From positions 1-10,913 of the forward strand of contig JAFDWA010000032.1 of the NCBI GenBank assembly GCA_018268735.1: a DNA stretch of 10,913 nucleotides. Reading direction: 5' to 3'. The DNA is from Actinomycetota bacterium (GTDB lineage Bacteria; Actinomycetota; Acidimicrobiia; Acidimicrobiales; Microtrichaceae). Shown here in pieces: positions 1-6,796 of this stretch. The translations under genes and the position numbers were made by a program. Positions within the stretch are counted from its first letter, which is position 1. Each line of letters begins with the position of its first letter. Below the pieces are notes generated by a model, which did not search any database, was not told where the DNA came from, and saw only the letters and a program-made list of their open reading frames with translations.

Positions 1-242
1 GCCAGCTTCAGGTCTTCGCGGCCGACGCGGTTGATCGACCACACTCCCCACGCCGCACCGGCCGCAGCGACCAGCGCGACCGCTGCAGCGACGGCGACCG
101 ATCCGATCAGCAGCCGCCTGGGCCACCGCTTCTTCGGCGTGCTGGGACGGGTCCGGTCGCGACGCACGACGCGGGGCGCGTCCGACGTGGCGTCGTTGCG
201 CTCGGCGGAGCGGCGGGGGGGACGAGGGGTCCGGTCGGTCAC
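1..242 (-). CDS. N-terminal part of a single-pass membrane protein (possibly LytR-CpsA-Psr family)
   Basis: Only the first 80 codons are present; the gene continues beyond the left edge. The start is a GTG at 242-240, and no other start codon occurs in frame before an upstream stop. The protein opens with about 40 polar, Arg- and Pro-rich residues (MTDRTPRPPRRSAERND...), then a KKRWPRR basic patch, then one hydrophobic Ala/Val/Leu segment (about residues 44-65), and then WSINRVGREDLKL. This is the layout of a protein with a short cytoplasmic N-terminus, one membrane anchor and an exported C-terminal domain. Actinobacterial LytR-CpsA-Psr cell-wall ligases begin this way, often with an I-x-R-V-D/E-like stretch just after the anchor, so that family is a reasonable guess. 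No catalytic residue lies inside the window, so function is not established. It lies 110 bases downstream of the acyl-CoA dehydrogenase on the same strand and may be read through from it. Confidence 0.6.
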   Translation of the reverse strand, partial: MTDRTPRPPRRSAERNDATSDAPRVVRRDRTRPSTPKKRWPRRLLIGSVAVAAAVALVAAAGAAWGVWSINRVGREDLKL

Positions 243-352
243 GGAGATCTTGGGGCCGAGGCGCGACCTGTGGGTCGCGGCCGTGCGCGAGAGACGGTAC
301 TCGTCACCCAGGTCGTGACCGTGGCAACCCCGAGGACGCCCTCAGAAGGGCC

Positions 353-1591
353 TCAGGACGGCGACGGCGGCTTGGGCTCCCGCGGCAGCCCGAGGACCTT
401 CTCGCCGACGATGTTGCGCTGGATCTGGCTGGTGCCGCCCCAGATCGTCTCGGAGCGCGAGAAGAAGAACGACGACATCATCGGGCTGACCGGGTAGGCG
501 GCACGACCCTCGCCCCGCAGCGCAGCGGGCCACGACCCGGGGCCTGCTGTGGACAGCATCGCCTCGGCACCCCAGATGTCGAGCGCGAGCTCCATCGCTG
601 CCTTGTGGGTCTCGGACCAGAACATCTTGTTGGTGGCACCGAGGGTCGCGACGCCCATGTCCCGCTTGCCGGTGACCGTCGCCGTCAGCGACCGCAGGCC
701 GTTGATCCGCATGATCTGGACCTTCGTGTAGTACTCCATCAGCCGCTGGCGGATCAGCGGGTCCGAGATCGCACCGTTCTCCGTCGCCTTGTCGACCATC
801 AGCCGGTACTCCTCGGCGAATCGCCGATAGCCGGTCGTCGCCGACATGCCGCGCTCGAAGCCCAGCGTGTCGTTCGCGACCTTCCAGCCGTTGTTGACGC
901 CGCCGACGACGTTGTCGATCGGGCACCGGGCGTCGGTGAAGAACACCTCGTTGAACTCGGCGGTGCCATCGGGTTGCACGATGCCGCGCACCTCGATGCC
1001 GGGCTGGTCCATCGGCACGAGCAGGTACGAGATGCCCGCCTGCTTCTTGACGTCCGGGTCGGTCCGGGCGAGCACGAAGCAGTAGTCGGCGAACTGCGCC
1101 TGGGTCGTCCAGACCTTCTGACCGTTGATCACCCACTCGTCGCCGTCGGCCACCGCCGTCGTCTTGAGCGACGCGAGGTCGGAACCGGAGTCGGGTTCGG
1201 AGAACCCCTGGCACCAGCGCATCGAGCCGTCGAGGATCCTCGGCAGGAAGTGCTTCTTCTGCTCCTCGGTGCCGTTCATGAGGATGGTCGGACCGACGAG
1301 CGTGTCGCCGAAGAAGTCGGCGCGCATCGGTGCCCTCGCACGGGCGAACTCCTCGGCGAGCACCACGCCCTCCATCGTGGAGAGCCCCTTGCCGCCGTAC
1401 TCCGCGGGCCACGTCGCGCAGATCCAACCACCGTCGAAGAGCTGCTTCGTCCACTCCTCGTTGAACGCGGCCTTCTGCTCCGGGGTCATCTCGAACCCGT
1501 CGTCGAACCAGCCGTCCGGGAGGTTCGCCTCCAGCCAGGCACGGATCTCCGTGCGGAACTGCTCGGCCTCCGGGGGGTAGGTCAGGTCCAT
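353..1591 (-). CDS. acyl-CoA dehydrogenase family protein (412 aa)
   Basis: This is a flavin (FAD) enzyme expected to introduce a trans-2,3 double bond into an acyl-CoA, as in beta-oxidation of fatty acids, branched-chain acids or steroid side chains. In known members electrons pass to ETF. The domain order is standard: N-terminal helical domain (residues 1-125, FRTEIRAWLEANLP at 12-25, EYGGKGLS at 64-71), a middle beta domain opening with the signature WCQGFSEPDSGSDLASLK (126-143) and containing INGQKVWTT, and a C-terminal helical domain ending SETIWGGTSQIQRNIVGEKVLGLPREP (380-406). The length is normal. At the position of the MCAD catalytic glutamate (YEGT) there is Gly385, but Glu246 in LGFERG fits the alternative base position known from isovaleryl-CoA dehydrogenase. 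The ATG at 1591 is chosen because MDLTYPPEAEQF matches the usual family start. It has no good ribosome site and may be leaderless. The substrate cannot be read from the sequence. Confidence 0.95.
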   Translation of the reverse strand: MDLTYPPEAEQFRTEIRAWLEANLPDGWFDDGFEMTPEQKAAFNEEWTKQLFDGGWICATWPAEYGGKGLSTMEGVVLAEEFARARAPMRADFFGDTLVGPTILMNGTEEQKKHFLPRILDGSMRWCQGFSEPDSGSDLASLKTTAVADGDEWVINGQKVWTTQAQFADYCFVLARTDPDVKKQAGISYLLVPMDQPGIEVRGIVQPDGTAEFNEVFFTDARCPIDNVVGGVNNGWKVANDTLGFERGMSATTGYRRFAEEYRLMVDKATENGAISDPLIRQRLMEYYTKVQIMRINGLRSLTATVTGKRDMGVATLGATNKMFWSETHKAAMELALDIWGAEAMLSTAGPGSWPAALRGEGRAAYPVSPMMSSFFFSRSETIWGGTSQIQRNIVGEKVLGLPREPKPPSPS

Positions 1592-1597
1592 GCCGAC

Positions 1598-1618
1598 AGT
1601 CTTGACCCATCGGTCAAG
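1598..1618 (-). promoter_or_regulatory. perfect inverted repeat overlapping the probable -10 of the acyl-CoA dehydrogenase gene
   Basis: Plus-strand bases 1601-1618 read CTTGACCCATCGGTCAAG: two perfect 7-base arms (1601-1607 and 1612-1618) around a 4-base centre. The repeat lies 10-27 bases upstream of the dehydrogenase ATG. On the minus strand, AAGACT (1603-1598) stands 6 bases before the ATG. It is a partial match to the TAnnnT -10 consensus and is correctly placed for a leaderless transcript; the repeat overlaps its first three bases. A repressor bound here would block RNA polymerase. TetR-family regulators of fatty-acid genes bind dyads of this size, but the identity of the regulator is inference. 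Confidence 0.5.
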
Positions 1619-1725
1619 TTCCGCCAGCCGGACCCCGAACGAGATCCCATGGCCATCCGCGCCACCGGCGGCGCGCCGAGCGATCCGAATCAGCCCTGAC
1701 CGTCCGCGACTCGGGGAGCGCGCAG

Positions 1726-1731
1726 TAGATT
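1726..1731 (+). promoter_or_regulatory. -10-like hexamer for a leaderless FrhB-like transcript
   Basis: TAGATT matches the actinobacterial TAnnnT -10 pattern and is followed by 7 bases (CCGCCGC) and then the ATG of the FrhB-like gene. Transcription starting on the A of the ATG would give a leaderless mRNA. This agrees with the absence of a well-spaced ribosome site: the nearest GGGGAG is about 20 bases upstream. I see no convincing -35 element. Confidence 0.4.
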
Positions 1732-1738
1732 CCGCCGC

Positions 1739-2983
1739 ATGTCGGACGGGGATGCCACGGCGGGCCGGAGCAACGACGCAGCGGAGGGCCCGGTGACCGA
1801 CCTCGGGGAGCGCATCGCCGCGACCGTGTCCACCCGCTGGACCAACCAGTGGGCCGAGCTCAAGGCCGAGGTGGTCGACACCGGCCTGTGCACCGGCTGC
1901 GCTGCATGCGTGGTCGCGTGTCCCCACGACGTGCTCGGCTACGACCACGTCTCCGGCGGCTACCACCCGTACCACCTCGAGGACGAGCTCGGACCCGACG
2001 ACTGCATCCACGGCCAGAAGGGCTGCACCGCCTGCACCCGGGCGTGCGCACGGTTCCGGCTGTGGGAGGGACAGGCCGACGACCACCTGTTCGGACGGCT
2101 GCGACGCCCCGACGAGGTCGCCGGCATCTACCACGACGTGCTGCTCACCCGGGCCAGCGACGACGCCGTCAACGCCGCGGGCCAGGACGGCGGACTGGTG
2201 TCGGCCATCCTCTTGTGGGCGCTCGAGCACGACTACATCGACGCCGCACTCGTGTCGTACCTCGAGTCCGGCGAGGGCGGGGCGGGCAGCTCGTGGCGAC
2301 CCAGGCCGGGGGTGGCGTCGACGCCGGAGCAGATCCTGGCCGCTGCGGGCAGCCGCTACACGTACTCGGCCAACACCCTCGCCCTCGACGAGGCGATCGA
2401 GTCGGGGTTCTCCCGCCTGGCGCTGGTCGGCATGAGCTGCCAGTCCTCGGCGCCGCCGGTCATGTGGTCGCGCAAGGTCGGCAAGATCTCCAAGCCGATC
2501 GTGTTCAACCTGGGGCTCCTGTGCTCCAAGACCTTCGACGACGCCATCTTCGAGGAGCTGTTCTGGACGAAGTACGGCCTCGCCCGCCAGCACATGGTGA
2601 AGATGAACATCAAGGGCGTGTTCCAGATCTGGATGGACGACGGCGCCTACCACGAGATCAACCTCAAGGAGTGCCACGCCTGGACCCGCGAAGGGTGCCT
2701 GTTCTGCCCTGACTTCGCCGCCGAGCACGCCGACATCTCCTGCGGCGGCATCGGTGAGAGCTCCGACTGGACCCTGACGATCGTGCGCACCGACCTCGGC
2801 CGGGAGATCATCTCGAGGATGCTCGACCAGGGCGTCATCGAGTCCCGCCCCGGCGACTCCGACCCGGCAGCGATCGCGCTCATGCGCAAGCTGGCGGAGA
2901 AGTCCCGGGCGCGGTGGCCGACCACGGCGGAGCCGGCGGTTCGGGTCGGTCTCCCGGACCCGAAGATCAAGGCGACGCGCTGA
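1739..2983 (+). CDS. coenzyme F420 hydrogenase/dehydrogenase beta-subunit (FrhB/FdhB) family iron-sulfur protein (414 aa)
   Basis: Family members use flavin and iron-sulfur clusters to move electrons to or from a partner, commonly the deazaflavin F420. Examples are F420-reducing hydrogenase beta, F420-linked formate dehydrogenase beta and BciB-type reductases. After about 45 residues comes a ferredoxin-type motif with C51, C54, C57, C61 (CTGCAACVVACP), then a second group C89, C96, C99, C103 (C-x6-C-x2-C-x3-C). The FrhB N-terminal domain follows, with GQDGGLVSAILLWALEHDYIDAA at about 148-170. The C-terminal domain has RLALVGMSCQ, LGLLCSKTF (C262), the EGCLFCPDF pair (C320, C323), and AEHADISCGGIG (C335). 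These are family hallmarks and suggest a further cluster. No hydrogenase or formate dehydrogenase large subunit lies nearby, so it is an orphan whose partner is unknown. It is divergent from the acyl-CoA dehydrogenase and convergent with the lipoprotein gene downstream. The family call is firm; use of F420 and the reaction are inference. Confidence 0.9.
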   Translation: MSDGDATAGRSNDAAEGPVTDLGERIAATVSTRWTNQWAELKAEVVDTGLCTGCAACVVACPHDVLGYDHVSGGYHPYHLEDELGPDDCIHGQKGCTACTRACARFRLWEGQADDHLFGRLRRPDEVAGIYHDVLLTRASDDAVNAAGQDGGLVSAILLWALEHDYIDAALVSYLESGEGGAGSSWRPRPGVASTPEQILAAAGSRYTYSANTLALDEAIESGFSRLALVGMSCQSSAPPVMWSRKVGKISKPIVFNLGLLCSKTFDDAIFEELFWTKYGLARQHMVKMNIKGVFQIWMDDGAYHEINLKECHAWTREGCLFCPDFAAEHADISCGGIGESSDWTLTIVRTDLGREIISRMLDQGVIESRPGDSDPAAIALMRKLAEKSRARWPTTAEPAVRVGLPDPKIKATR

Positions 2984-3079
2984 GTCCGGTCCGGAAGGCC
3001 AGATCGCTGACGCGGCCGGCGGCAACCGGTCCTGTGATCCGTCCGGGGAGCAGTTCGGCCGCCCCGTCGGTCGGACGGC

Positions 3080-3427
3080 TCAGCGGGTCTTCTTGCAGCT
3101 GTCGATCACGGCCTGGATGTTCTTCGGCACCTTGATGTCGCCGGCCTGCTCCTTGGCCTGCTGCTCCTCGAACGCCTTCGCGTCGTCGAAGCTGACCTTC
3201 TCGACGAGCCCCTTGTAGACGCACTGGCAGTAGTTGGCGGGTGCGCGCGGCCCGCCGGCAGCGTCATCGGGGATCGTCGTCTGCTCGTGGCAGCCGAACA
3301 TGAAGTTGTCCTTGTACGTCTGGTCGTAGCTCGTCGGCTGCAACTGCTGACCACACGCCGCAGCGAACAGGACGAGGGACGCGACGACCGTTCCGAGGAG
3401 CAACGGGCGGAGGGGTCGGGAACGCAC
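3080..3427 (-). CDS. small cysteine-containing secreted lipoprotein (115 aa)
   Basis: The N-terminus is a classic lipoprotein signal: basic start (MRSRPLRP), hydrophobic stretch (residues 9-22) and a lipobox FAAAC ending at Cys25, the expected lipid-attachment residue. Export and anchoring on the outer face of the cytoplasmic membrane are therefore expected. The mature part is about 90 residues with four further cysteines: C46 (FMFGCHE), C67 and C69 (NYCQCVY) and C111 (VIDSCKK). This C...CxC...C layout occurs in small secreted actinobacterial proteins of unknown function and suggests two disulfides. The GTG start is supported by an AAGGTG ribosome site 7 bases upstream. A same-strand small gene lies 154 bases upstream, and the gene ends convergently with the FrhB-like gene. 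I do not recognise a specific function. Confidence 0.8.
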   Translation of the reverse strand: MRSRPLRPLLLGTVVASLVLFAAACGQQLQPTSYDQTYKDNFMFGCHEQTTIPDDAAGGPRAPANYCQCVYKGLVEKVSFDDAKAFEEQQAKEQAGDIKVPKNIQAVIDSCKKTR

Positions 3428-3434
3428 AGGAACA

Positions 3435-3440
3435 CACCTT
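3435..3440 (-). promoter_or_regulatory. ribosome binding site of the lipoprotein gene
   Basis: On the minus strand AAGGTG is followed by 7 bases (TGTTCCT) and then the GTG start at 3427. This is one of the few clear Shine-Dalgarno sites in the window, and it fixes the start so that a complete signal peptide is kept. A TTGACT that could be a -35 lies further upstream at about 3467-3472, without a clear matching -10. Confidence 0.6.
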
Positions 3441-3581
3441 CGGGGGAGAGCAGGGCCGCTCCACCGTAGTCAACGCTGCGACCGCCTCACATCTCGTGCT
3501 GCGCCGGGACGTCCGCGTGCCGATCCGCCGACGCCCGATGCCCGCATCCGACCGGCCGGGCACCCGCAAGCCGCGTCGATC

Positions 3582-3818
3582 TCAAGCGACGGTGAGGTCG
3601 ATCGAGCGGAGCGGGTCGATGTCGAACATCGTGCCCGCCACCCGACCCAGCGTGGAGGGGTCGGTCGCCGCGAGGCACGGCGCGACCGGAGCCGGCACCG
3701 AACGCACCGCCAGCGCTCCCCAGAGGCCCTTGCGCCCCCTGGGCACATCGGTCACCGCACCGAGGTGCTCGTCGAGCCAGTGGGTCCCAACTCCGATGGT
3801 GCACGGTGCAGCGGCCAT
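3582..3818 (-). CDS. small protein of unknown function (78 aa)
   Basis: I do not recognise this protein. It reads from ATG at 3818 (MAAAPCTIGVGTHW...) to a TGA at 3582, ending DIDPLRSIDLTVA. Support for coding is as follows. Most third codon positions are G or C, as in neighbouring genes. Amino-acid use is balanced, unlike the Arg/Pro/Ser-rich shadows typical here. A GAAGAG ribosome-site-like sequence lies a few bases before the ATG, and no other convincing gene covers this stretch. It has no signal peptide or membrane segment, and two cysteines (C6 and one near residue 48). It is divergent from the LuxR-type regulator and could be controlled from the same intergenic region. It lies 154 bases upstream of the lipoprotein gene on the same strand. 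The same frame stays open further upstream, but that part looks like antisense to the regulator. Confidence 0.5.
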   Translation of the reverse strand: MAAAPCTIGVGTHWLDEHLGAVTDVPRGRKGLWGALAVRSVPAPVAPCLAATDPSTLGRVAGTMFDIDPLRSIDLTVA

Positions 3819-3858
3819 GACAGCTCTTCGGCACGCCGGAGCCCGAAGCTGAGAGCCA

Positions 3859-3889
3859 TTCGACCCAAACGTGGGAGAAACAGGTCGAA
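3859..3889. promoter_or_regulatory. 7-base dyad in the gap between the small gene and the LuxR-type regulator
   Basis: TTCGACC (3859-3865) and GGTCGAA (3883-3889) are perfect inverted arms separated by 17 bases, in the 135-base gap between two divergent genes. A dimeric regulator could bind here and act on both. The wide spacing means chance is a real alternative. Confidence 0.25.
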
Positions 3890-3953
3890 CGGCCCACCAG
3901 CCCGACGCCCGACGGGCTCGCCCTCGCTGCGACAGACTCTCCTGGTGGCCCAG

Positions 3954-6707
3954 ATGCTGTGCCCGATCCTGGTGGGTCGCCACGAAGAGACCGCCTTGCT
4001 CGATGCGGCGCTCCACCGCTTGCAGAGCGGACACGGCTCGTTCGTGTCGGTGTCAGGACCTGCCGGCATCGGGAAGTCACGCCTCCTGCGCGAGCTGGTC
4101 GAGCGCTCACGTCGGCTCGGGTTCGTGGTCGTGACCGGTCGAGCTGTGCCACCGACGGTCGTCGCTCCGTACCGGCCGATCGTCGAGGCGCTGCTCCAGA
4201 TGCTCCGCGACCGGCACGCACCGACCGATCGCGAGCTGCCGGGTTGGACCGGACACCTCGCCGGCATCCTGCCCGGAGTGCTGGGCGAAGGTCCCGCACC
4301 CGATGCCGAACAGCAGAGCTCGCTCACGCTCCGCGCCGAGGCCCTCCTCCAGATGCTCCGCCGCTCTGCCGGCGCCGGAGCGGTCATGGTGCTCGAGGAC
4401 CTGCACTGGGCGGATCCCGAGACCCTGGCGATCGTCGAGTACCTGGCTGACCACGTCGCCGACGAGGCCCTCGTGGTCGCCGTCACGATCCGCTCCGAGA
4501 CCCCGTCGACCGCCCTCGCGCTCGACCGGCGGCTGCGGGCCCGACCGAACGTCATCCGCCTCGAACTGGGCCAGCTCGACCGGGCAGCAACTGATGAGAT
4601 GATCGACGCCTGCGTCGGCGCACCCACGGAGTCGAGACGGGCGTGGATACGCGATGTCAGCGAGGGGGTGCCGCTGCTGGTCGAAGATCTGCTCAGCTCG
4701 CCCGGGTTGCCGTGCTCGATCACCGAGTCGGTCCTGGAGCGTGTCGAGGAGCTCGACGACGACGAGCGCACCGCGATCCAGATCGCCGCCGTGCTGGGGC
4801 ACCACTTCGACTGGGATCTCCTGGCGGCGACGACCGGACTGCCGTCGGAGCAGCTGGCCGCCAGGCTGACACGAGCGGTCGAGCTGCTCCTGGTCACGAC
4901 CGACGGCGACGAGGTGTGCTTCCGCCATGCGGTGACGCGCGAAGCCGTGCTCTCGACGATGCTCCCGCCCCGCCGCCGCACGCACGCGGCCGCGCTGCTG
5001 GCAGCGCTCGATGCGAGCGGACGCAACCAGGACGGGAAGCTGCGCGAGCTGACCGCCGACCTCGCCGAACAGGCCGGAGAGCTCGAGCGGGCGGGAGCGC
5101 TTCTCCTCGGTTCGGGACAGGCAGCCGTCCACCTCGGGGCCCTCGACACCGGCATCGATGCGCTGCATCGAGCGCTCGGGCTGCTGTCCGAACCGCCAGA
5201 CCGTCGCTCAGCACAGCTCAGCCTCCTCGAAGCCCTGGCCCTCGCCGGTCGCGTCGACGAGGCAGTCGAGATGGGCCGTGCCCTCCTCATCCACCTCGAC
5301 GGCGGCCCCTCGACGGTCCCGATGCGAACAGAGATCCACCTCCGCCTCGCCCAGGCCGCTGCGGCAGCGACGAGATGGAAGATGGCGAAGGAGCACCTTC
5401 GAGAAGTTCCCGCCGACGGGATCTCGAACTCCGTCGCGGTGGCCGGCGAGGTGGCCGTGCTGTCGGCGCAGATCGCCCTCGCGGAGGATGATGTCGCGCT
5501 GGCGCGACGGTGTGCCGCGACCGCCCTCGACCTCGACGGGCTCGAACCCGAGGTGCGGTGTCGAGCGCTCGAGGTGGTCGGCCGCAGCGAGCGACTGACC
5601 GACATCCGGGCGGCAGAGGAGGCCTTCGAGGCGTCGCTCACCATCGCGGAGCGACTCGACCTTGCGATGTCGCGACTGCGAGCGCTCCATGAGCTCGGCA
5701 CCATCGACCTGTTCGACCACGTGGGCTTCGAACGGCTCGCCGAGGCCCGTCGACTCGCCGAGGAGATGGGAGCACTCAGCACCGTCGCGACCCTGGACCT
5801 CCAGCTCTCGGCATGTTGGACGGCCCGTTGGGACCCGGACCGCTGCGATCTCCACGCGATGTCGGCCCTCCAGATCGCGCGTCGACTCGGTCTCGAGCAG
5901 GTCCGGGCGAAGGCCCTCGCCATGCTGACAGGCAGCGCCAGCATGCGGGCCGATCACGACGCGACCGCCCGGCTGGCGTCGCAGACGATCGCCGCAGCTC
6001 CCGACGACCCCATGCTCGAGGGCTTCACCCTGACGTCGCTGGCGCTCTGCGAACTGCTCGGCGGCGACGTCGAGGGTGCTGTCGCGGCCTACGAGGACGG
6101 GATGGGTCTGCTGGCGCGCCTACCGCACGCCGAACCCGCCACCAACCGCTCGTTGTGGCCACTGCTCCTCGCGAGGTCAGCCGACCCTCGGGCCGCCGAT
6201 GCGATCGATGAGGCGCGCCGGCTCGGTGTCACCGCGTTCGCCCCCAACCGAGGTCTGGTGCTCTACGCAGAGGCCGTCCTCGCTGGACGGTCAGGTGATC
6301 GCGGTCGAGCCGAGCGGATCGCGGCGACCGCCGATTCGACGTTCCAGCACGCCGAGGTCTGGGGAGCACTCGCGCGACTGCTCGCCAGCGGCCCCGCTCG
6401 AACCGACCGCTGGGGCACCCCGCTGGTGTGGCACGCCGAGGCGACCGAGATCCTCGCTGAGCGGGGGCTCGAGAAGGTCTCGCAACCGACGGGTGCCTCC
6501 GACCCCAACCCGTGGACCGGTGACAGGATCACCGACCGCGAGGCCGACGTGCTGCGGCTGGTCGGCGACGGCCTCACCAACAAGGAGATCGCCCGACAGC
6601 TCCGCATCTCCCCGAGGACGGTCGAGAAGCACGTCGAGCACCTGCTGCAGAAGACCGGATCCACCTCACGCACCCAGCTCGCCCTCTACGTGACGAGGTC
6701 CACGTAG
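3954..6707 (+). CDS. LuxR-family regulator with N-terminal AAA ATPase (LAL type, 917 aa)
   Basis: A large ATP-dependent transcription regulator of the LAL/MalT-like class, cytoplasmic and DNA-binding. It starts with the usual LVGRHEETALLDAAL stretch, then Walker A GPAGIGKS (35-42), Walker B VMVLEDLHWAD (144-154) and a sensor-like stretch VAVTIRSETPS (about 176-185). The long helical middle, about 400-830, is rich in Ala, Leu and Glu and resembles TPR-like repeats that bind ligands or partners. The C-terminal 59 residues are a LuxR helix-turn-helix (ITDREADVLRLVGDGLTNKEIARQLRISPRTVEKHV at 859-894). The length is normal for LAL proteins (about 900). The ATG at 3954 is chosen because the LVGR motif normally lies at the very N-terminus; a GGTGG sits 5 bases before it. 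Upstream in-frame sequence to 3765 is open but has an odd composition. It lies 89 bases before two cupin genes, which may be targets. The inducer is unknown. Confidence 0.93.
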   Translation: MLCPILVGRHEETALLDAALHRLQSGHGSFVSVSGPAGIGKSRLLRELVERSRRLGFVVVTGRAVPPTVVAPYRPIVEALLQMLRDRHAPTDRELPGWTGHLAGILPGVLGEGPAPDAEQQSSLTLRAEALLQMLRRSAGAGAVMVLEDLHWADPETLAIVEYLADHVADEALVVAVTIRSETPSTALALDRRLRARPNVIRLELGQLDRAATDEMIDACVGAPTESRRAWIRDVSEGVPLLVEDLLSSPGLPCSITESVLERVEELDDDERTAIQIAAVLGHHFDWDLLAATTGLPSEQLAARLTRAVELLLVTTDGDEVCFRHAVTREAVLSTMLPPRRRTHAAALLAALDASGRNQDGKLRELTADLAEQAGELERAGALLLGSGQAAVHLGALDTGIDALHRALGLLSEPPDRRSAQLSLLEALALAGRVDEAVEMGRALLIHLDGGPSTVPMRTEIHLRLAQAAAAATRWKMAKEHLREVPADGISNSVAVAGEVAVLSAQIALAEDDVALARRCAATALDLDGLEPEVRCRALEVVGRSERLTDIRAAEEAFEASLTIAERLDLAMSRLRALHELGTIDLFDHVGFERLAEARRLAEEMGALSTVATLDLQLSACWTARWDPDRCDLHAMSALQIARRLGLEQVRAKALAMLTGSASMRADHDATARLASQTIAAAPDDPMLEGFTLTSLALCELLGGDVEGAVAAYEDGMGLLARLPHAEPATNRSLWPLLLARSADPRAADAIDEARRLGVTAFAPNRGLVLYAEAVLAGRSGDRGRAERIAATADSTFQHAEVWGALARLLASGPARTDRWGTPLVWHAEATEILAERGLEKVSQPTGASDPNPWTGDRITDREADVLRLVGDGLTNKEIARQLRISPRTVEKHVEHLLQKTGSTSRTQLALYVTRST

Positions 6708-6727
6708 GTCCGACTCCGCACTACGTG
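6701..6727. repeat. inverted repeat straddling the end of the LuxR-type gene
   Basis: CACGTAG (6701-6707), which includes the regulator's TAG stop, is a perfect inverted match of CTACGTG (6721-6727), with 13 bases between. It may be a terminator stem without a T-tract, or a protein site upstream of the cupin genes. Confidence 0.4.
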
Positions 6728-6734
6728 CCATCCC

Positions 6735-6755
6735 CGATGCGGTGACGCCGCATCG
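6735..6755. repeat. 8-base-stem inverted repeat between LuxR-type gene and cupin genes
   Basis: CGATGCGG (6735-6742) and CCGCATCG (6748-6755) are perfect arms around the loop TGACG. The site begins 28 bases after the regulator stop and ends 41 bases before the first cupin ATG. It could end regulator transcription (there is no T-tract) or act as an operator or mRNA hairpin for the cupin genes. A weaker 5-base dyad, CACTC/GAGTG (6763-6777), follows it. Confidence 0.45.
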
Positions 6756-6796
6756 TGACCGACACTCCTGTCGAGTGCACGAGAACGGAGCTCCAG

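Noticed and set aside
338..351. Hairpin GCCCT-CAGA-AGGGC right after the dehydrogenase stop as a terminator
   Set aside because: The stem is only 5 bases, there is no T-tract, and such stems are frequent by chance at this GC content.
353..3025. A continuous 890-codon minus-strand frame joining the acyl-CoA dehydrogenase with a long upstream extension
   Set aside because: The extension lies antisense to the well-supported FrhB-like gene (1739-2983), has a skewed Arg/Ala/Val/Gly/Asp composition without domains, and the dehydrogenase has a natural start at 1591.
3064..3078. Hairpin CCGTC-GGTCG-GACGG after the lipoprotein stop as a terminator
   Set aside because: The stem is 5 bases with no T-tract and the local sequence is GC-biased; the position is suggestive but not enough.
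3765..3953. 63-residue N-terminal extension of the LuxR-type regulator
   Set aside because: The extension is Arg/Ser/Pro-rich and precedes the LVGR motif that normally begins these proteins; it also overlaps the start of the divergent small gene.
3752..5944. A 730-codon minus-strand frame opposite the LuxR-type gene
   Set aside because: Its product is dominated by Ser and Arg with no domain, as expected for the antisense of a high-GC gene; the plus strand encodes clear Walker and HTH motifs.
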